From: JANWJE01 sp044326545
GTDB lineage: Bacteria > Chlamydiota > Chlamydiia > Chlamydiales > Parachlamydiaceae
DNA length: 64,000 nt
Reading direction: 5' to 3'
Assembly: GCA_044326545.1 (NCBI GenBank)
Contig: JBIRBM010000002.1
Span: 124,001-188,000, forward strand
Position 1 is the first letter of the stretch, and each line of letters begins with the position of its first letter. The notes below the pieces were generated by a model. The model was given only the letters and a program-made list of their open reading frames with translations, searched no databases and was not told where the DNA came from. Positions 1 through 9,666 of the stretch are shown one piece after another. Position numbers and translations under genes: made by a program.

Positions 1-87
1 CAACAGTTTCGAAGATCAGTGAGATTTGTTAATTATTAATAGTTATTAGTTATCTTGTATTCAATTTCTTAATAAGTGAGAATTATA

Positions 88-630
88 ATGATTCCCGTTC
101 AAATTCATTCATCAATCAATTCCGTTAAAGCTCCACATCTTAGTGATTTTCTTGAAAAAATCATGAATAAAAAAGTGCAGGGAGTTGCATTAACCATTTT
201 TGAATCTATTGTTGATTTTTTCTGTACTTATTTCCATGGCAATTATAATCAGCGATTCAACGATCTGAGTCAAAAAAAATGTTTTGATATCGGTGGTGCA
301 CCCCTTTATGATCGTACTGATTCTCAGCGTATTACAGTTGTTGCCAGAGCGACTTTTCCAAACGAAAAGCTGATCTATATTGATGGGGCTCCCGTTTATT
401 TTAGTTATCCTAATTCCACAAGCGTTTTATTTGGTCAACGGTATCATACTGAAAAACTCATCGTGACTGATGTCAAAGAATGTCCTGAACTGGTGATGAT
501 TTACGAAAAAGAGACATCGGGACAGGTAAAAGTATGGAGCGTTAATACCACTCAACAAATTCAGCCACAAATGCCTTTGGACCCGTATTCACTCGATATA
601 AGCGGTTTTTTTGCGCAACAAATTTTTTGA
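88..630 (+). CDS. Hypothetical protein, about 180 aa
   Basis: I do not recognise this protein. The reading frame opens at a GTG at 76, but an ATG at 88 with AGTGAG nine bases upstream is the better start. The protein has no signal peptide or clear membrane helix; the middle contains beta-strand-like stretches with repeated Tyr and Asp (around DGAPVYFSYP). It stands alone ahead of the sdh operon and is followed by a hairpin that may end its transcript. A role in host interaction is possible for a lineage-specific gene of this kind, but nothing in the sequence shows it. Confidence 0.6.
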   Translation: MIPVQIHSSINSVKAPHLSDFLEKIMNKKVQGVALTIFESIVDFFCTYFHGNYNQRFNDLSQKKCFDIGGAPLYDRTDSQRITVVARATFPNEKLIYIDGAPVYFSYPNSTSVLFGQRYHTEKLIVTDVKECPELVMIYEKETSGQVKVWSVNTTQQIQPQMPLDPYSLDISGFFAQQIF

Positions 631-703
631 TTTAAAGCAAAGAGTTTAAGTTTTAAGACATCCCCCCCTTCTATAGCAAAGATGAAAATCACCGAATTTT
701 GTC

Positions 704-728
704 GTGATTCTTCGAATCACAACCTTTT
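704..728 (+). terminator. Possible intrinsic terminator after the first gene
   Basis: A perfect 7-bp stem, GTGATTC with a TTC loop and GAATCAC, extends partly through a flanking TTGT/ACAA pair and is followed by AACCTTTT. The T tract is short, so the call is tentative. Confidence 0.4.
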
Positions 729-730
729 GC

Positions 731-758
731 TTGTAAAATCTCAAAAAATTGATATAAC
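731..758 (+). promoter_or_regulatory. Candidate sigma-66 type promoter for sdhCAB
   Basis: TTGTAA and TATAAC are separated by 16 bases, about 70 bases ahead of the preferred sdhC start. This is a consensus-like match read by eye only. Confidence 0.35.
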
Positions 759-827
759 TATGATGGAAAAGCAAAAGGGTTGCTTTTTCTGAATATTTTT
801 GGTTTTTCCGTCAAAATCTCCCATTTT

Positions 828-1790
828 ATGCCCAATTCTTACTCTGCTCCCCTTATTCCTTCTGCCTTTATTTGGCGCAGGGCTCATTCATTAACAGGGC
901 TATGGCTCGTCATTTTCCTCATTGAACATCTTCTGACAAATTCTCAAGCAGCCCTTTTTATCGGAGAAGATGGGAAGGGGTTCGTCCATGCAGTCAATTT
1001 TTTAAACAATCTCCCTTATCTTCCCGTGATTGAAGTGATCCTGTTGGGTATCCCTTTGTTGATTCATGGTGCATGGGGAATCCGCTATCTTTTGACTGCT
1101 CAGTACAATTCTTTCCCAGGCGACGGCTCTTCTGCCACCCTCCCGCAATATGGGGGCAATCAAGCTTATACATGGCAGCGGATCACCTCCTTGATCTTAC
1201 TCATAGGGATTGTTGCCCATGTTGTTCAGATGCGATTTCTAGATGCCCCCATCCGGGCTCAAATTGGATCTCAACAATTGTACCTCAATCGTGTTGAGGA
1301 AGATTCCGGCCTCTACTCCTTATCGAAACGGTTAGGGTTTGATCTCTATGACATCATCCAGATCGAAGAGCTTAAACAGACATTGTCAAAAAAGCTGATT
1401 GTCCATCTTGATAAAGAAGGCAAATCTGAAGAGGGAGTGTTGGGGCAAGAGCTTCAACAAGAGCAAATGTTTGTCGCTGCCTTAGATCGGTTACCGCTAA
1501 AGGAAGGTCAACTCATTGCTGTTTCTCCATCCTTTGGGATGGCAGAGCTTCTTGTCGTAAGAGATACATTTAAAAGTAAAATGATGATTCTTCTTTACAC
1601 AGGTCTTGTATTAGCGGCATGTTTTCATGCTTTTAATGGTCTTTGGACATGCATGATTACCTGGGGGATCACGTTGACTGCTCGCTCTCAGAAGATGATG
1701 CGCGCGATTGCAATCGCTCTCATGGTCATCGTGACTTTTTTAGGATTAGCGGCAATTTGGGGAACATATTGGTTTAATTTAATGCATTGA
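828..1790 (+). CDS. sdhC: Succinate dehydrogenase cytochrome b subunit
   Basis: Membrane anchor of complex II: it holds haem and passes electrons from the SdhB iron-sulfur clusters to quinone in the inner membrane. The protein has five hydrophobic segments and conserved His in the first two (RRAHSLTG, EHLLTNS, then LIHGAWG), as in the single-subunit b558 type used by Chlamydiae, Bacteroidetes and Firmicutes. A hydrophilic insert of roughly 100 residues separates helices three and four. The frame opens at a TTG (780), but the ATG at 828 gives the normal MPNSYSAPLIPSAF N-terminus. First gene of sdhCAB. Confidence 0.88.
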   Translation: MPNSYSAPLIPSAFIWRRAHSLTGLWLVIFLIEHLLTNSQAALFIGEDGKGFVHAVNFLNNLPYLPVIEVILLGIPLLIHGAWGIRYLLTAQYNSFPGDGSSATLPQYGGNQAYTWQRITSLILLIGIVAHVVQMRFLDAPIRAQIGSQQLYLNRVEEDSGLYSLSKRLGFDLYDIIQIEELKQTLSKKLIVHLDKEGKSEEGVLGQELQQEQMFVAALDRLPLKEGQLIAVSPSFGMAELLVVRDTFKSKMMILLYTGLVLAACFHAFNGLWTCMITWGITLTARSQKMMRAIAIALMVIVTFLGLAAIWGTYWFNLMH

Positions 1791-1799
1791 AATGAGCGG

Positions 1800-3701
1800 A
1801 TGATGAATCAAGAACGAAAAAAAAGAGAGGTGATTGTTGTAGGCGGCGGCCTTGCCGGCCTCTCTGCTGCCATGCGTTTAGCTGAAAAAGAGTGCCATGT
1901 GAAATTAGTCTCCATTACCAAGTCTAAACGCTCTCACTCTGTTTGCGCACAAGGAGGAATTAATGCCGCCATTAACAATAAAGGAGAAGAGGATTCTCCC
2001 ATTATTCATGCTTACGACACAATTAAGGGCGGAGATTTTTTAGCCAATCAACCGCCGGTTCTTGAAATGTGCTTGTCGGCTCCCGGAATCATTCATCTGA
2101 TGGATCGTTTGGGATGTCCTTTCAATCGAACTGCGGAAGGACATTTAGATTTTCGCCGTTTTGGAGGGACCCTTTACCACCGTACTGCTTTTTGCGGTGC
2201 TTCTACAGGCCAACAGTTGCTCTATGCATTAGATGAGCAAGTCAGAAAGCAAGAGGTTCTTGGTAGGGTCGAACGATTTGAATCTCACGAGTTTATGCGT
2301 TTAGTTCTGGATGAAAAAGGGGTGGCGCGCGGCATTGTTGTGATGGATCTATTTAATATGAAATTAAGCGTTTTAAAAGCAGACGCTGTGGTGATGGCAA
2401 CGGGAGGAATTGGAGTCATTTTTAAAAAATCGACAAATTCCACCTTTTGCACTGGGGCTGCGAATGGACGTCTTTTTAAGCAAGGGATGAGGTATGCCAA
2501 TGGAGAGTTCATTCAAGTTCATCCCACCGCCATTCCGGGAATAGATAAACTTCGTCTCATGTCCGAGTCAGCCAGAGGGGAAGGAGGACGCATTTGGGTT
2601 TATGGCGATTCGTCAAAGACGATTGAAGCTCCAAATGGAAAAATTGTTCCTTGTGGAAAAACAGGAGAGCCGTGGTACTTTTTGGAGGAGTTTTATCCTG
2701 TTTATGGCAATTTAGTCCCTCGTGATATTGGCAGTCGGGAGATTCTTCGGGTCTGTGAATTAGGATTGGGGGTTAACGGTGATATGCAGGTCTATCTCGA
2801 TGTCTGTCATTTGTCAAAAGAAAAAAAAGAAAAGCTTGAGTCAATTTTAGACATTTATGAAAAATTTACGGGGGATGATCCAAGGAAAGTCCCCATGCGG
2901 ATCTTTCCTGCGATGCACTATACAATGGGGGGAGCCTGGGTAGATTGGCCGGCTGCCGATGATCCTGATCGATGGGAGCGTTATCGGCAAATGACAAATT
3001 TAAAGGGCTGCTTTAGCGTCGGAGAAGCAGAATACCAGTACCACGGAGCCAATCGACTGGGAGCTAATGCGTTACTTGCCTGCATTTTTAGCGGACTTGT
3101 CGCGGCATCAGAAGTTCCCCGCTATTTAGAAAATTTACCCTCTTCGTGCCACGATGTCTCTTTAAGGATCTATGAAGAAGCCATTCAAATCGAAGAAGAG
3201 TTGAAAAGAGACCTTTTGGGGCGTAGTGGAAATGAAAACATTTATCGACTTTATGACGAAATGGCCGATTGGATGACTCGCCACGTGACGGTAAAACGGG
3301 ATAATCGCGATTTGGAAGCGACCCTGGTGAAATTAAAAGAGATTCGTGAGCGTTACCAGCAGATTTCTTTAGATGATCGCTCTCAATTTGCCAATCAAAC
3401 CTATCTATTTGCCAATCAATTTGGTCCGATGTTAGAGCTTGCCATTGTCATCACAAAAGGGGCGCTACTTCGAAATGAATTTCGAGGAGCTCATTTCAAG
3501 CCTGAATTTCCTGAACGTGATGATGAAAAGTGGTTGAAAACAACAATTGCACGCTATGATTCAGCTCAAGATGAGCCGATAATTTCCTATGAGCCTGTTG
3601 ATTTACGCCACTTAAAACCGATTTTACGCGATTATACAAAAACTAAAAAATTAAAACCGACGTTAGAAAACATTCCATCGAATTTATCTTTATACCATTA
3701 A
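1800..3701 (+). CDS. sdhA: Succinate dehydrogenase flavoprotein subunit
   Basis: Catalytic subunit of complex II; oxidises succinate to fumarate and feeds electrons to SdhB. The N-terminus carries the FAD-binding GGGLAGLSAA motif, and the covalent FAD histidine is in RSHSVCAQGG. Active-site elements are present: HPT, SESARGEGGR, the MHYTMGG histidine and the GANRLGANALL arginine. At 633 aa it has the length of the Bacillus/Chlamydia type. It starts 9 bases after sdhC with tandem ATGATG and is followed 21 bases later by sdhB, so the three genes should be one transcript. Confidence 0.96.
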   Translation: MMNQERKKREVIVVGGGLAGLSAAMRLAEKECHVKLVSITKSKRSHSVCAQGGINAAINNKGEEDSPIIHAYDTIKGGDFLANQPPVLEMCLSAPGIIHLMDRLGCPFNRTAEGHLDFRRFGGTLYHRTAFCGASTGQQLLYALDEQVRKQEVLGRVERFESHEFMRLVLDEKGVARGIVVMDLFNMKLSVLKADAVVMATGGIGVIFKKSTNSTFCTGAANGRLFKQGMRYANGEFIQVHPTAIPGIDKLRLMSESARGEGGRIWVYGDSSKTIEAPNGKIVPCGKTGEPWYFLEEFYPVYGNLVPRDIGSREILRVCELGLGVNGDMQVYLDVCHLSKEKKEKLESILDIYEKFTGDDPRKVPMRIFPAMHYTMGGAWVDWPAADDPDRWERYRQMTNLKGCFSVGEAEYQYHGANRLGANALLACIFSGLVAASEVPRYLENLPSSCHDVSLRIYEEAIQIEEELKRDLLGRSGNENIYRLYDEMADWMTRHVTVKRDNRDLEATLVKLKEIRERYQQISLDDRSQFANQTYLFANQFGPMLELAIVITKGALLRNEFRGAHFKPEFPERDDEKWLKTTIARYDSAQDEPIISYEPVDLRHLKPILRDYTKTKKLKPTLENIPSNLSLYH

Positions 3702-3722
3702 TCATCAATATAAGGTGACATG

Positions 3723-4496
3723 ATGCCGGGTACCTATCTTTTGAATGTGTTGCGCGGTCATCCAGGCGAGCAGTACTGGGAGGAATTTGAGCTTGAATGT
3801 GTTCCTTCTGCTAATATCATCTCCTCTTTGATGGAGATTCAGCGCAGACCCATTAACACCTCCGGTGAGAAAGTGGCACCTGTTGTGTGGGAATCGGGAT
3901 GTTTGGAAGAGGTGTGTGGCTCTTGTTCCATGTTGATTAATGGGTATCCTAGGCAAGCATGTACGGCTCTTATTGCACAAATCATTGAAAAAACGGGGAA
4001 CCGTTCCATTCGATTAGCTCCTCTTACAAAATTTCCGCTCATTCGCGATTTAATTGTTGATAGAAGCCGGATGTTTGAAAATCTTAAACGGGTTCAAGGA
4101 TGGATTGATGTAGGAGAAACATTTGGCAATCAGGAACCTGGGCCGAAAATTTTTCCTGAAAAACAAAAAATCATGTATCAGCTTTCAACGTGTATGACGT
4201 GCGGTTGTTGTCTAGAGGCTTGTCCCCAGGTTAATGCTCATTCTCATTTTATCGGCCCCGCAGCTATTTCTCAAGCTCGTCTTTTCAATGCTAATCCGGT
4301 TGGACATACTCAGCGTGCAAAACGACTGCGCCCTCTTATGGAAGAGGGGGGCATTAGCGATTGCGGAAACAGTCAAAATTGTGTCAAAGTGTGCCCCAAA
4401 AATATTCCTTTGACTGATTCTATCGCGGCGATCGGTCGCGATGTCACTTTACAAGCGCTGAATGATCTTTTTAATTTTCCCGATCGAGAAGATTAA
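3723..4496 (+). CDS. sdhB: Succinate dehydrogenase iron-sulfur subunit
   Basis: Electron-transfer subunit between SdhA and SdhC. All three cluster motifs are visible: the [2Fe-2S] set CLEEVCGSC...C near residue 60, the [4Fe-4S] motif CMTCGCCLEACP near 155, and the last Cys set (CGNSQNCVKVCPKN) near 215. The first ATG of ATGATG at 3720 sits too close to the AAGGTGA ribosome site, so the second ATG is preferred. Last gene of the operon. Confidence 0.95.
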   Translation: MPGTYLLNVLRGHPGEQYWEEFELECVPSANIISSLMEIQRRPINTSGEKVAPVVWESGCLEEVCGSCSMLINGYPRQACTALIAQIIEKTGNRSIRLAPLTKFPLIRDLIVDRSRMFENLKRVQGWIDVGETFGNQEPGPKIFPEKQKIMYQLSTCMTCGCCLEACPQVNAHSHFIGPAAISQARLFNANPVGHTQRAKRLRPLMEEGGISDCGNSQNCVKVCPKNIPLTDSIAAIGRDVTLQALNDLFNFPDRED

Positions 4497-4551
4497 GAAC
4501 AGGTTTTAAGAACTCCTCCTATTTTTTGGTTTTTTAACCCACGATTTTTTT

Positions 4552-6405
4552 ATGATAGAACGCGATATTTCGATGGTAGAGACTGAGGAAATGTTAGTTT
4601 TTTTAAGAGCCCTCGATTTTTTTTCTCATTTAGAAGAAAAGGAGCTTAATTTTTTGCTTCGGTTAATGAAGCTTGTCAATGTTGAAGGCAAAGAGACGAT
4701 TATCGAAGAAGGAGAAGAGTGTAACGATGTGTTTATTGTTGTGTTGGGAAAACTTGAGGTTTTTAAATTTGATCCGTCAGAGAAAAAATCGAGGTGTATT
4801 GGTGAAATCGCAGATCGAGAAGTTGTTGGAGAAATAGCCTCATTAACACAACTTCCAAGAACTGCCACTGTTAAAGCTGCTAGAGACAGTCTTTTACTTA
4901 AAATTAATCACCAGAATTTCAACTTGTTTCAGCATGAGCATCCTGCGGCTTCATTAGAAATTGCCAAGGTTGCATTAAAACGGGTTGTAGAAGCCAGAAG
5001 AGCACTGGTGCCGGGTGAAAAAATTCGGACATTAGTGGTTGCCCCCGCCAGTGAGACTGAGCACCATCGGTTTTGCATAGAACTTGCTAAAGAATTTACC
5101 CTCTATGGAAAGACCGTGCATGTCACTTCGGCGTTATGCTGCCAGAGTCTTGGCTACGAGATCCAAGAGATGATGATGAGTCATGTCGATTTTTCAACAC
5201 TCACTGGTTGGCTTCAAAAGCTAGAGAAAGAACATCAATACCTGGTGATGGAGACAGATAAAAATTTAACCCCATGGTCGATGTTCTGTCTGAGATCAGC
5301 TGACCATGTGTTATTTGCCGGTGATGAATGCCTCCTTCCGACTTTAAATCAAATTGAGCAATTTTATTTTAGTGGAAAGAGAACAGATTCTCGCAATTTG
5401 AATGATCTGATTTTTATTCATTATAAGGGAAAAACCCCTTCTTTTAAAGCCTCTGAATGGTTGAAAATACGACCGGTAGACGGGTATTACCATGTGAATG
5501 TTGATGGCAATAGAGCAATGAAAAAAATCGTCCGAATCCTGACAAATCACAGTTTTGGGGTTGTTTTAAACGGGGGAGGCGCTCGAGGTCTTTCACATAT
5601 AGGAGTGTTAAAAAGCTTGGAAGAAATAGGGGTGGAAATTGACTTTATTGGCGGCTCAAGCATGGGGGCGGTTGTCGCTGCTTGCTATGATATTTATGGA
5701 GTGGAGGGAAGTTGTATTCAAACCCAATATGTTGTAGATCATTTACTTAAAGATTATACTTTTCCTTATTTATCGTTTTTAAAAGGGAAGTCGGCTTGTG
5801 AATGTTTGGAGCATTTAGGAGCTGATTTAGATATTGAAGATTTAAATATCCCATTTTTTTGTGTCTCCTGTAACTTGACTGAAGGTCAAATCAAGATTCA
5901 TGACAAAGGCAAGGTGTGGAGTGCGATGAGAAAAACAGTCTCTCTTCCGGCAGTGTTTCCTCCTTTATATGATGAAGAAGGAAGGGCGTTTATAGACGGA
6001 GGGATTATCAATAATCTGCCTGTCGATGTGATGCGCGGCAAAATTCGTGGTGGAAAAATTTTAGCGGTCAATTGCTGTTCTGAAACACCCAAGAGTGTTT
6101 TTAAAAGCTACCCCGAAGCTTGGAAATCAGGCTGGGACATCTTAAAGGATAAATTTTTGACTTTTCAACACTCTCGCAATGACTATGATAACATTATCAA
6201 CCTCCTTTATTCCTCCATGGTGATGGCTTCTGCGTCGCAACAAAACATCATGTGTAAAGCAGCTGATTATCTTGTTAAAATTGATACAAGCGCATACGAT
6301 CTTTTAGATTTTAAATGTCATAAAGAGATCATTCAACTCGGGTATGATCAGGGAAAAAAACAGCTTGAAAAGCTTTTCGGAGACGCTTTTATAGATGCAA
6401 AATGA
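4552..6405 (+). CDS. Patatin-like phospholipase with N-terminal cyclic-nucleotide-binding domain
   Basis: Residues about 15-130 form a cNMP-binding (Crp-type) beta-roll domain, followed by a linker region and a C-terminal patatin/NTE lipase domain. The lipase has the oxyanion GGGARG loop (341-346), the nucleophile in GSSMG (Ser370) and the catalytic Asp in IDGG (Asp482), so the Ser-Asp dyad is intact. It should hydrolyse phospholipid or lysophospholipid. The overall layout resembles bacterial and eukaryotic neuropathy-target-esterase proteins. No signal peptide is seen. It lies 55 bases after sdhB with no strong ribosome site of its own, so cotranscription is possible. Confidence 0.88.
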   Translation: MIERDISMVETEEMLVFLRALDFFSHLEEKELNFLLRLMKLVNVEGKETIIEEGEECNDVFIVVLGKLEVFKFDPSEKKSRCIGEIADREVVGEIASLTQLPRTATVKAARDSLLLKINHQNFNLFQHEHPAASLEIAKVALKRVVEARRALVPGEKIRTLVVAPASETEHHRFCIELAKEFTLYGKTVHVTSALCCQSLGYEIQEMMMSHVDFSTLTGWLQKLEKEHQYLVMETDKNLTPWSMFCLRSADHVLFAGDECLLPTLNQIEQFYFSGKRTDSRNLNDLIFIHYKGKTPSFKASEWLKIRPVDGYYHVNVDGNRAMKKIVRILTNHSFGVVLNGGGARGLSHIGVLKSLEEIGVEIDFIGGSSMGAVVAACYDIYGVEGSCIQTQYVVDHLLKDYTFPYLSFLKGKSACECLEHLGADLDIEDLNIPFFCVSCNLTEGQIKIHDKGKVWSAMRKTVSLPAVFPPLYDEEGRAFIDGGIINNLPVDVMRGKIRGGKILAVNCCSETPKSVFKSYPEAWKSGWDILKDKFLTFQHSRNDYDNIINLLYSSMVMASASQQNIMCKAADYLVKIDTSAYDLLDFKCHKEIIQLGYDQGKKQLEKLFGDAFIDAK

Positions 6406-6590
6406 GATGATTTTCTGGCGGCTTTATAGAAGATGATTGTTTTAAATTCCCTAAACAATGAAAATTCTTCCTGTTCGACAATCATTTATCATCTATCGAT
6501 TTTAAAAACTCATCTTACGAACGTCGAGCTTTTACTTTAGCGCAAATGGCGCTCCTCGTGGTTAAGGTGAGTTAAAAATAAAGAGTGTTT

Positions 6591-7565
6591 ATGAATCAAA
6601 GTTTTAAAAAATTATTCTATTTTTTTTTAATTGTTGTATCCCTATTTATTGCCGCACGCATTTACTATGCTCTTACTGATGATTTTCGATTAGCCAACAT
6701 CACCTATGATCTTCCTTTCCCTGCCCCTTGGAGAACGCATCCTTTAAGCTTGCACGAGCGTCAAGATTTAGAAAAAATCATGGGTCAAAATTTTTCTTAT
6801 TTAGGAAAAGGAGCCCAGTGTTATGCTTTTGGTAGCGATGACGGGGAGTATGTGCTGAAATTTTTCAAATTCAAACACCTCAAACCAAATTTACTGGTTG
6901 AGTATTTACCCCCAATCCCTCCTTTAAAAGGATATAGGCAAAGTTGTATTGAGCGGAAAAAACGGAAATTAATCGGCGTTTTTAATGGATACGATCTTGC
7001 TTTTCGAAAAAATCGTCAAGGAACTCAGCTTGTTTACATTCATTTAATCCCTACCAAAGATCTACACTTACAAGCGACCTTGATTGATAAAATCGGATTA
7101 AAACGAACAATTGATCTAGATGATGTGGTTTTTCTCGTACAAAAAAAAGGGGTCACGTTGAAGACGCGCTTACGTCATCTTCTAGATGAGGGCAAGGTTC
7201 GGGAGGCAAATGATGCCGTTGCGCATATTATCGAGATGTATGTCTCAGAATATAGGGAAGGCATTTATGACCATGACCATGGGGTGATGCAAAATACCGG
7301 ATTCATCGGATCTCTTCCTTTTCATTTAGATGCAGGAAAACTTCTGCAAGACGATCGAATAAAGCAAGTTGAGTTCTTTAAAAAAGACCTCGAGCAGGTG
7401 ATGTGGAAAATCGATATGTGGATTAAAACCTATTATCCGCAGTATTATCCCCAATTTTCTATTTTTTTAGCAGAGCAGTATCAAAAATGGACGGGGGAGG
7501 TCTTAGATATTCAAGCAGTCAATCCTCACGTATTTAAAAAGAGACGTAAACAGATTGGATTTTAA
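6591..7565 (+). CDS. Membrane-anchored kinase-like protein of unknown function
   Basis: One N-terminal membrane helix (about residues 6-24) is followed by a soluble domain with protein-kinase-like marks: a glycine-rich stretch LGKGAQCYAFGS, a Lys in YVLKFFK, and a later DHDHGVMQN ... FHLDAGK segment that resembles the catalytic Asp-Asn and metal-binding Asp elements. The fit is by eye and the protein could be a pseudokinase. The frame opens with GTG at 6585, but ATG at 6591 with AAGAG upstream is the better start. It overlaps the next gene by 11 bases. Confidence 0.6.
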   Translation: MNQSFKKLFYFFLIVVSLFIAARIYYALTDDFRLANITYDLPFPAPWRTHPLSLHERQDLEKIMGQNFSYLGKGAQCYAFGSDDGEYVLKFFKFKHLKPNLLVEYLPPIPPLKGYRQSCIERKKRKLIGVFNGYDLAFRKNRQGTQLVYIHLIPTKDLHLQATLIDKIGLKRTIDLDDVVFLVQKKGVTLKTRLRHLLDEGKVREANDAVAHIIEMYVSEYREGIYDHDHGVMQNTGFIGSLPFHLDAGKLLQDDRIKQVEFFKKDLEQVMWKIDMWIKTYYPQYYPQFSIFLAEQYQKWTGEVLDIQAVNPHVFKKRRKQIGF

Positions 7566-8307
7566 AGACATTCTCCAAGATTTTGCAGAACAATTAAAAG
7601 CCTCTTTTCTCCATCTTGTCTACCCCTCAACATGTTTACACTGCAAAGCTTTATTGATTCCAAGCTCACTTGTTTTGTGTTCAAGCTGTGCTTCTCTTTT
7701 AAAACTGGCTTCTCTTTATGATCGATGCCCCGTCTGTTTTAATTTGATAGAAGATGAATATTCTATTCCTTGCAAAGAATGTGCTCACTTCCCATCGCCT
7801 TATAAACGTATGGCTTCAGCTTTTGATTACGACGGACCTGCCGCTTCATTGATTAAACGACTTAAATACTCTAACCAGCCTTATCTTGCTAATGGAATGG
7901 CAGGCTTTCTTGTCACACAATTTGATCGTTTGCAATGGCCCATCCCCGATGCCCTCATTCCCGTTCCGATTTCTTTCACTCACCGAATGGAAAGAGGTTA
8001 CAATCAAAGCGCTTTGCTAGCAAAAGAAATGGGAGCTCTTTTAAAGCGTCCTGTATGGGATATTCTCAGACGCCAAAGCGGAGACTATAGCCAAGCAGCG
8101 CTTAATTTTGATCAAAGAAGAGGGCTTGAAGTCAAAAATTTTAAAATGAAGTTAAATTGTCCGTTAGAAGGGAAGATGTTGCTTGTGGTGGATGATGTCA
8201 TGACGTCAGGTTCAACACTGCGCCGATGCGCTGAAGTTCTCCAAGAGCAACATCCGGGATCTCTTTATGCCCTCACCTTTTGCCGCACTATTCTCCCAAT
8301 GTTTTAG
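7555..8307 (+). CDS. ComF family phosphoribosyltransferase-like protein
   Basis: Two CxxC pairs near the N-terminus (CLHC...CSSC and CPVC...CKEC) make the double zinc finger typical of ComF/GntX proteins, and the C-terminal PRPP-binding loop is present as LLVVDDVMTSGST. In naturally competent bacteria ComF aids DNA uptake; elsewhere the role is unclear. No ATG lies ahead of the zinc finger, so the TTG overlapping the end of the kinase-like gene is taken as start. Length matches the family. Confidence 0.85.
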   Translation: MDFKDILQDFAEQLKASFLHLVYPSTCLHCKALLIPSSLVLCSSCASLLKLASLYDRCPVCFNLIEDEYSIPCKECAHFPSPYKRMASAFDYDGPAASLIKRLKYSNQPYLANGMAGFLVTQFDRLQWPIPDALIPVPISFTHRMERGYNQSALLAKEMGALLKRPVWDILRRQSGDYSQAALNFDQRRGLEVKNFKMKLNCPLEGKMLLVVDDVMTSGSTLRRCAEVLQEQHPGSLYALTFCRTILPMF

Positions 8308-8492
8308 CCTCAGCTTACGGGCCAGAGAGCGGATGTGGGCTAAACCGAATGGATTATCAACTGAAAAGAACATGAGCTTCCACATTAGCCGGTTCAGATG
8401 CTAAACATTGACATTTTTTAGCTTTCTTTTGACAAAGAAAAAAGCATGAACTATAACCCAGGCCATCATATTTTACTGATATTGGTTATGAA

Positions 8493-9422
8493 ATGGAATC
8501 CTATTCCTGGAAAAAAATCGTTGGATATTCGCTTTTGTTTTTGACAATCGCGCTTTCCTCAATCAAAATTTTTAAGAAAAATGATTATCGATATGAATTA
8601 TCTGTGATTGCGATTTTTCAAAATGAAGCACGCTTTTTAAAAGAATGGCTTGACTTTTACCGAGTTTTAGGTGTAGAGCATTTCTATTTATTTAATAATT
8701 TAAGTGATGATCGCTATCAAGAAGTATTAGCTCCTTATATAAAAGCAGGTCTGGTAGAACTCTACGATTGGCCTTATGCAAGCCAACCAGGAAATAAAGA
8801 GGCTTGGACAGAGATCCATGCTGCAGCTTATCGACATGGTTTGGACTTGGCAAATGGAGAATCTAAATGGGTGGCCCTGCTAGATACTGATGAATTTATG
8901 TTTCCCAAACATAAAGATAATCTGATTCATTTCTTAAAGGATTATGAAGAATGCAGTGGGTTATTAGTAAATTGGCAATTATTTGGAACATCCCATGTGG
9001 AGCGAATTGCTGATCATCGCTTAATGATTGAAAGTTTAGTGATGCAATCACCTGCCGATTGCAAGATGAATAGAAATTGTAAAAGTATTGTCCGCCCAGA
9101 AAAAGTGAAATATTGCAGATGCTCAAATTGTGTGATTCATTATCCCTGGACTTATTCTGTTGATTCGAATAAAAGGGTGTTTTTCTGGAATTTTCACCAA
9201 TTTAGACCGGTGAATATTGAGCACATCCAGATTAATCACTATTGGTCGCGAGATGAAGAATTTTTTTACACAAACAAACTTGCGCGCTATGAAAATTGGG
9301 GAAATCAGAAGCAGATTTGTGTCGAGCGAAATGAAGAGGCTAATCAGGTGATGAATACAGAGATCCTTCATTGGGTTCCCGCTATTCATCACTTGCAGGA
9401 ACATGATCCCATTTTATCGTGA
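8493..9422 (+). CDS. GT92-like glycosyltransferase
   Basis: One N-terminal membrane helix anchors a catalytic domain with the features of glycosyltransferase family 92 (DUF23): the opening ELSVIAIFQNEARFLKEWLDFY, the FNNLSDD motif, and LLDTDEFMFP, which supplies the metal-binding DxD. Several Cys are clustered near CRCSNC. The sugar and acceptor cannot be told. It overlaps the next small membrane protein frame and precedes an ArnT-like transferase, so the three may modify a surface glycan or lipid together. Confidence 0.82.
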   Translation: MESYSWKKIVGYSLLFLTIALSSIKIFKKNDYRYELSVIAIFQNEARFLKEWLDFYRVLGVEHFYLFNNLSDDRYQEVLAPYIKAGLVELYDWPYASQPGNKEAWTEIHAAAYRHGLDLANGESKWVALLDTDEFMFPKHKDNLIHFLKDYEECSGLLVNWQLFGTSHVERIADHRLMIESLVMQSPADCKMNRNCKSIVRPEKVKYCRCSNCVIHYPWTYSVDSNKRVFFWNFHQFRPVNIEHIQINHYWSRDEEFFYTNKLARYENWGNQKQICVERNEEANQVMNTEILHWVPAIHHLQEHDPILS

Positions 9423-9435
9423 TCTTAGAGGTTTT

Positions 9436-9657
9436 ATGCGAAAAACAGGTTATATTGCGTTGAGTATCTATTTATTACTCGTTGGGTTATCTGCCATTGT
9501 CCCCAATTTTATTGTGCCCAATTCCTTAATGGTCGTTCTTGTGTTGACTGCAAGTTTAGGAATTTTTCTAGACACATGCATTCCTGTGAAAAAAATCGAT
9601 TATAGGGGCAGTTATACACTTCCTGGCAAAAATAGTGACCATAATCTGAGCGGTTGA
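9436..9657 (+). CDS. Small two-helix membrane protein
   Basis: About 73 aa with two hydrophobic segments (IALSIYLLLVGLSAIV and LMVVLVLTASLGIFL). ATG at 9436, preceded by AGAGG five bases upstream, is preferred over the ATG at 9403 that overlaps the glycosyltransferase. It sits 13 bases after one glycosyltransferase and 9 before another, so it probably belongs to their operon, perhaps as a partner or flippase-like helper. No family recognised. Confidence 0.6.
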   Translation: MRKTGYIALSIYLLLVGLSAIVPNFIVPNSLMVVLVLTASLGIFLDTCIPVKKIDYRGSYTLPGKNSDHNLSG

Positions 9658-9666
9658 TGACACCTG

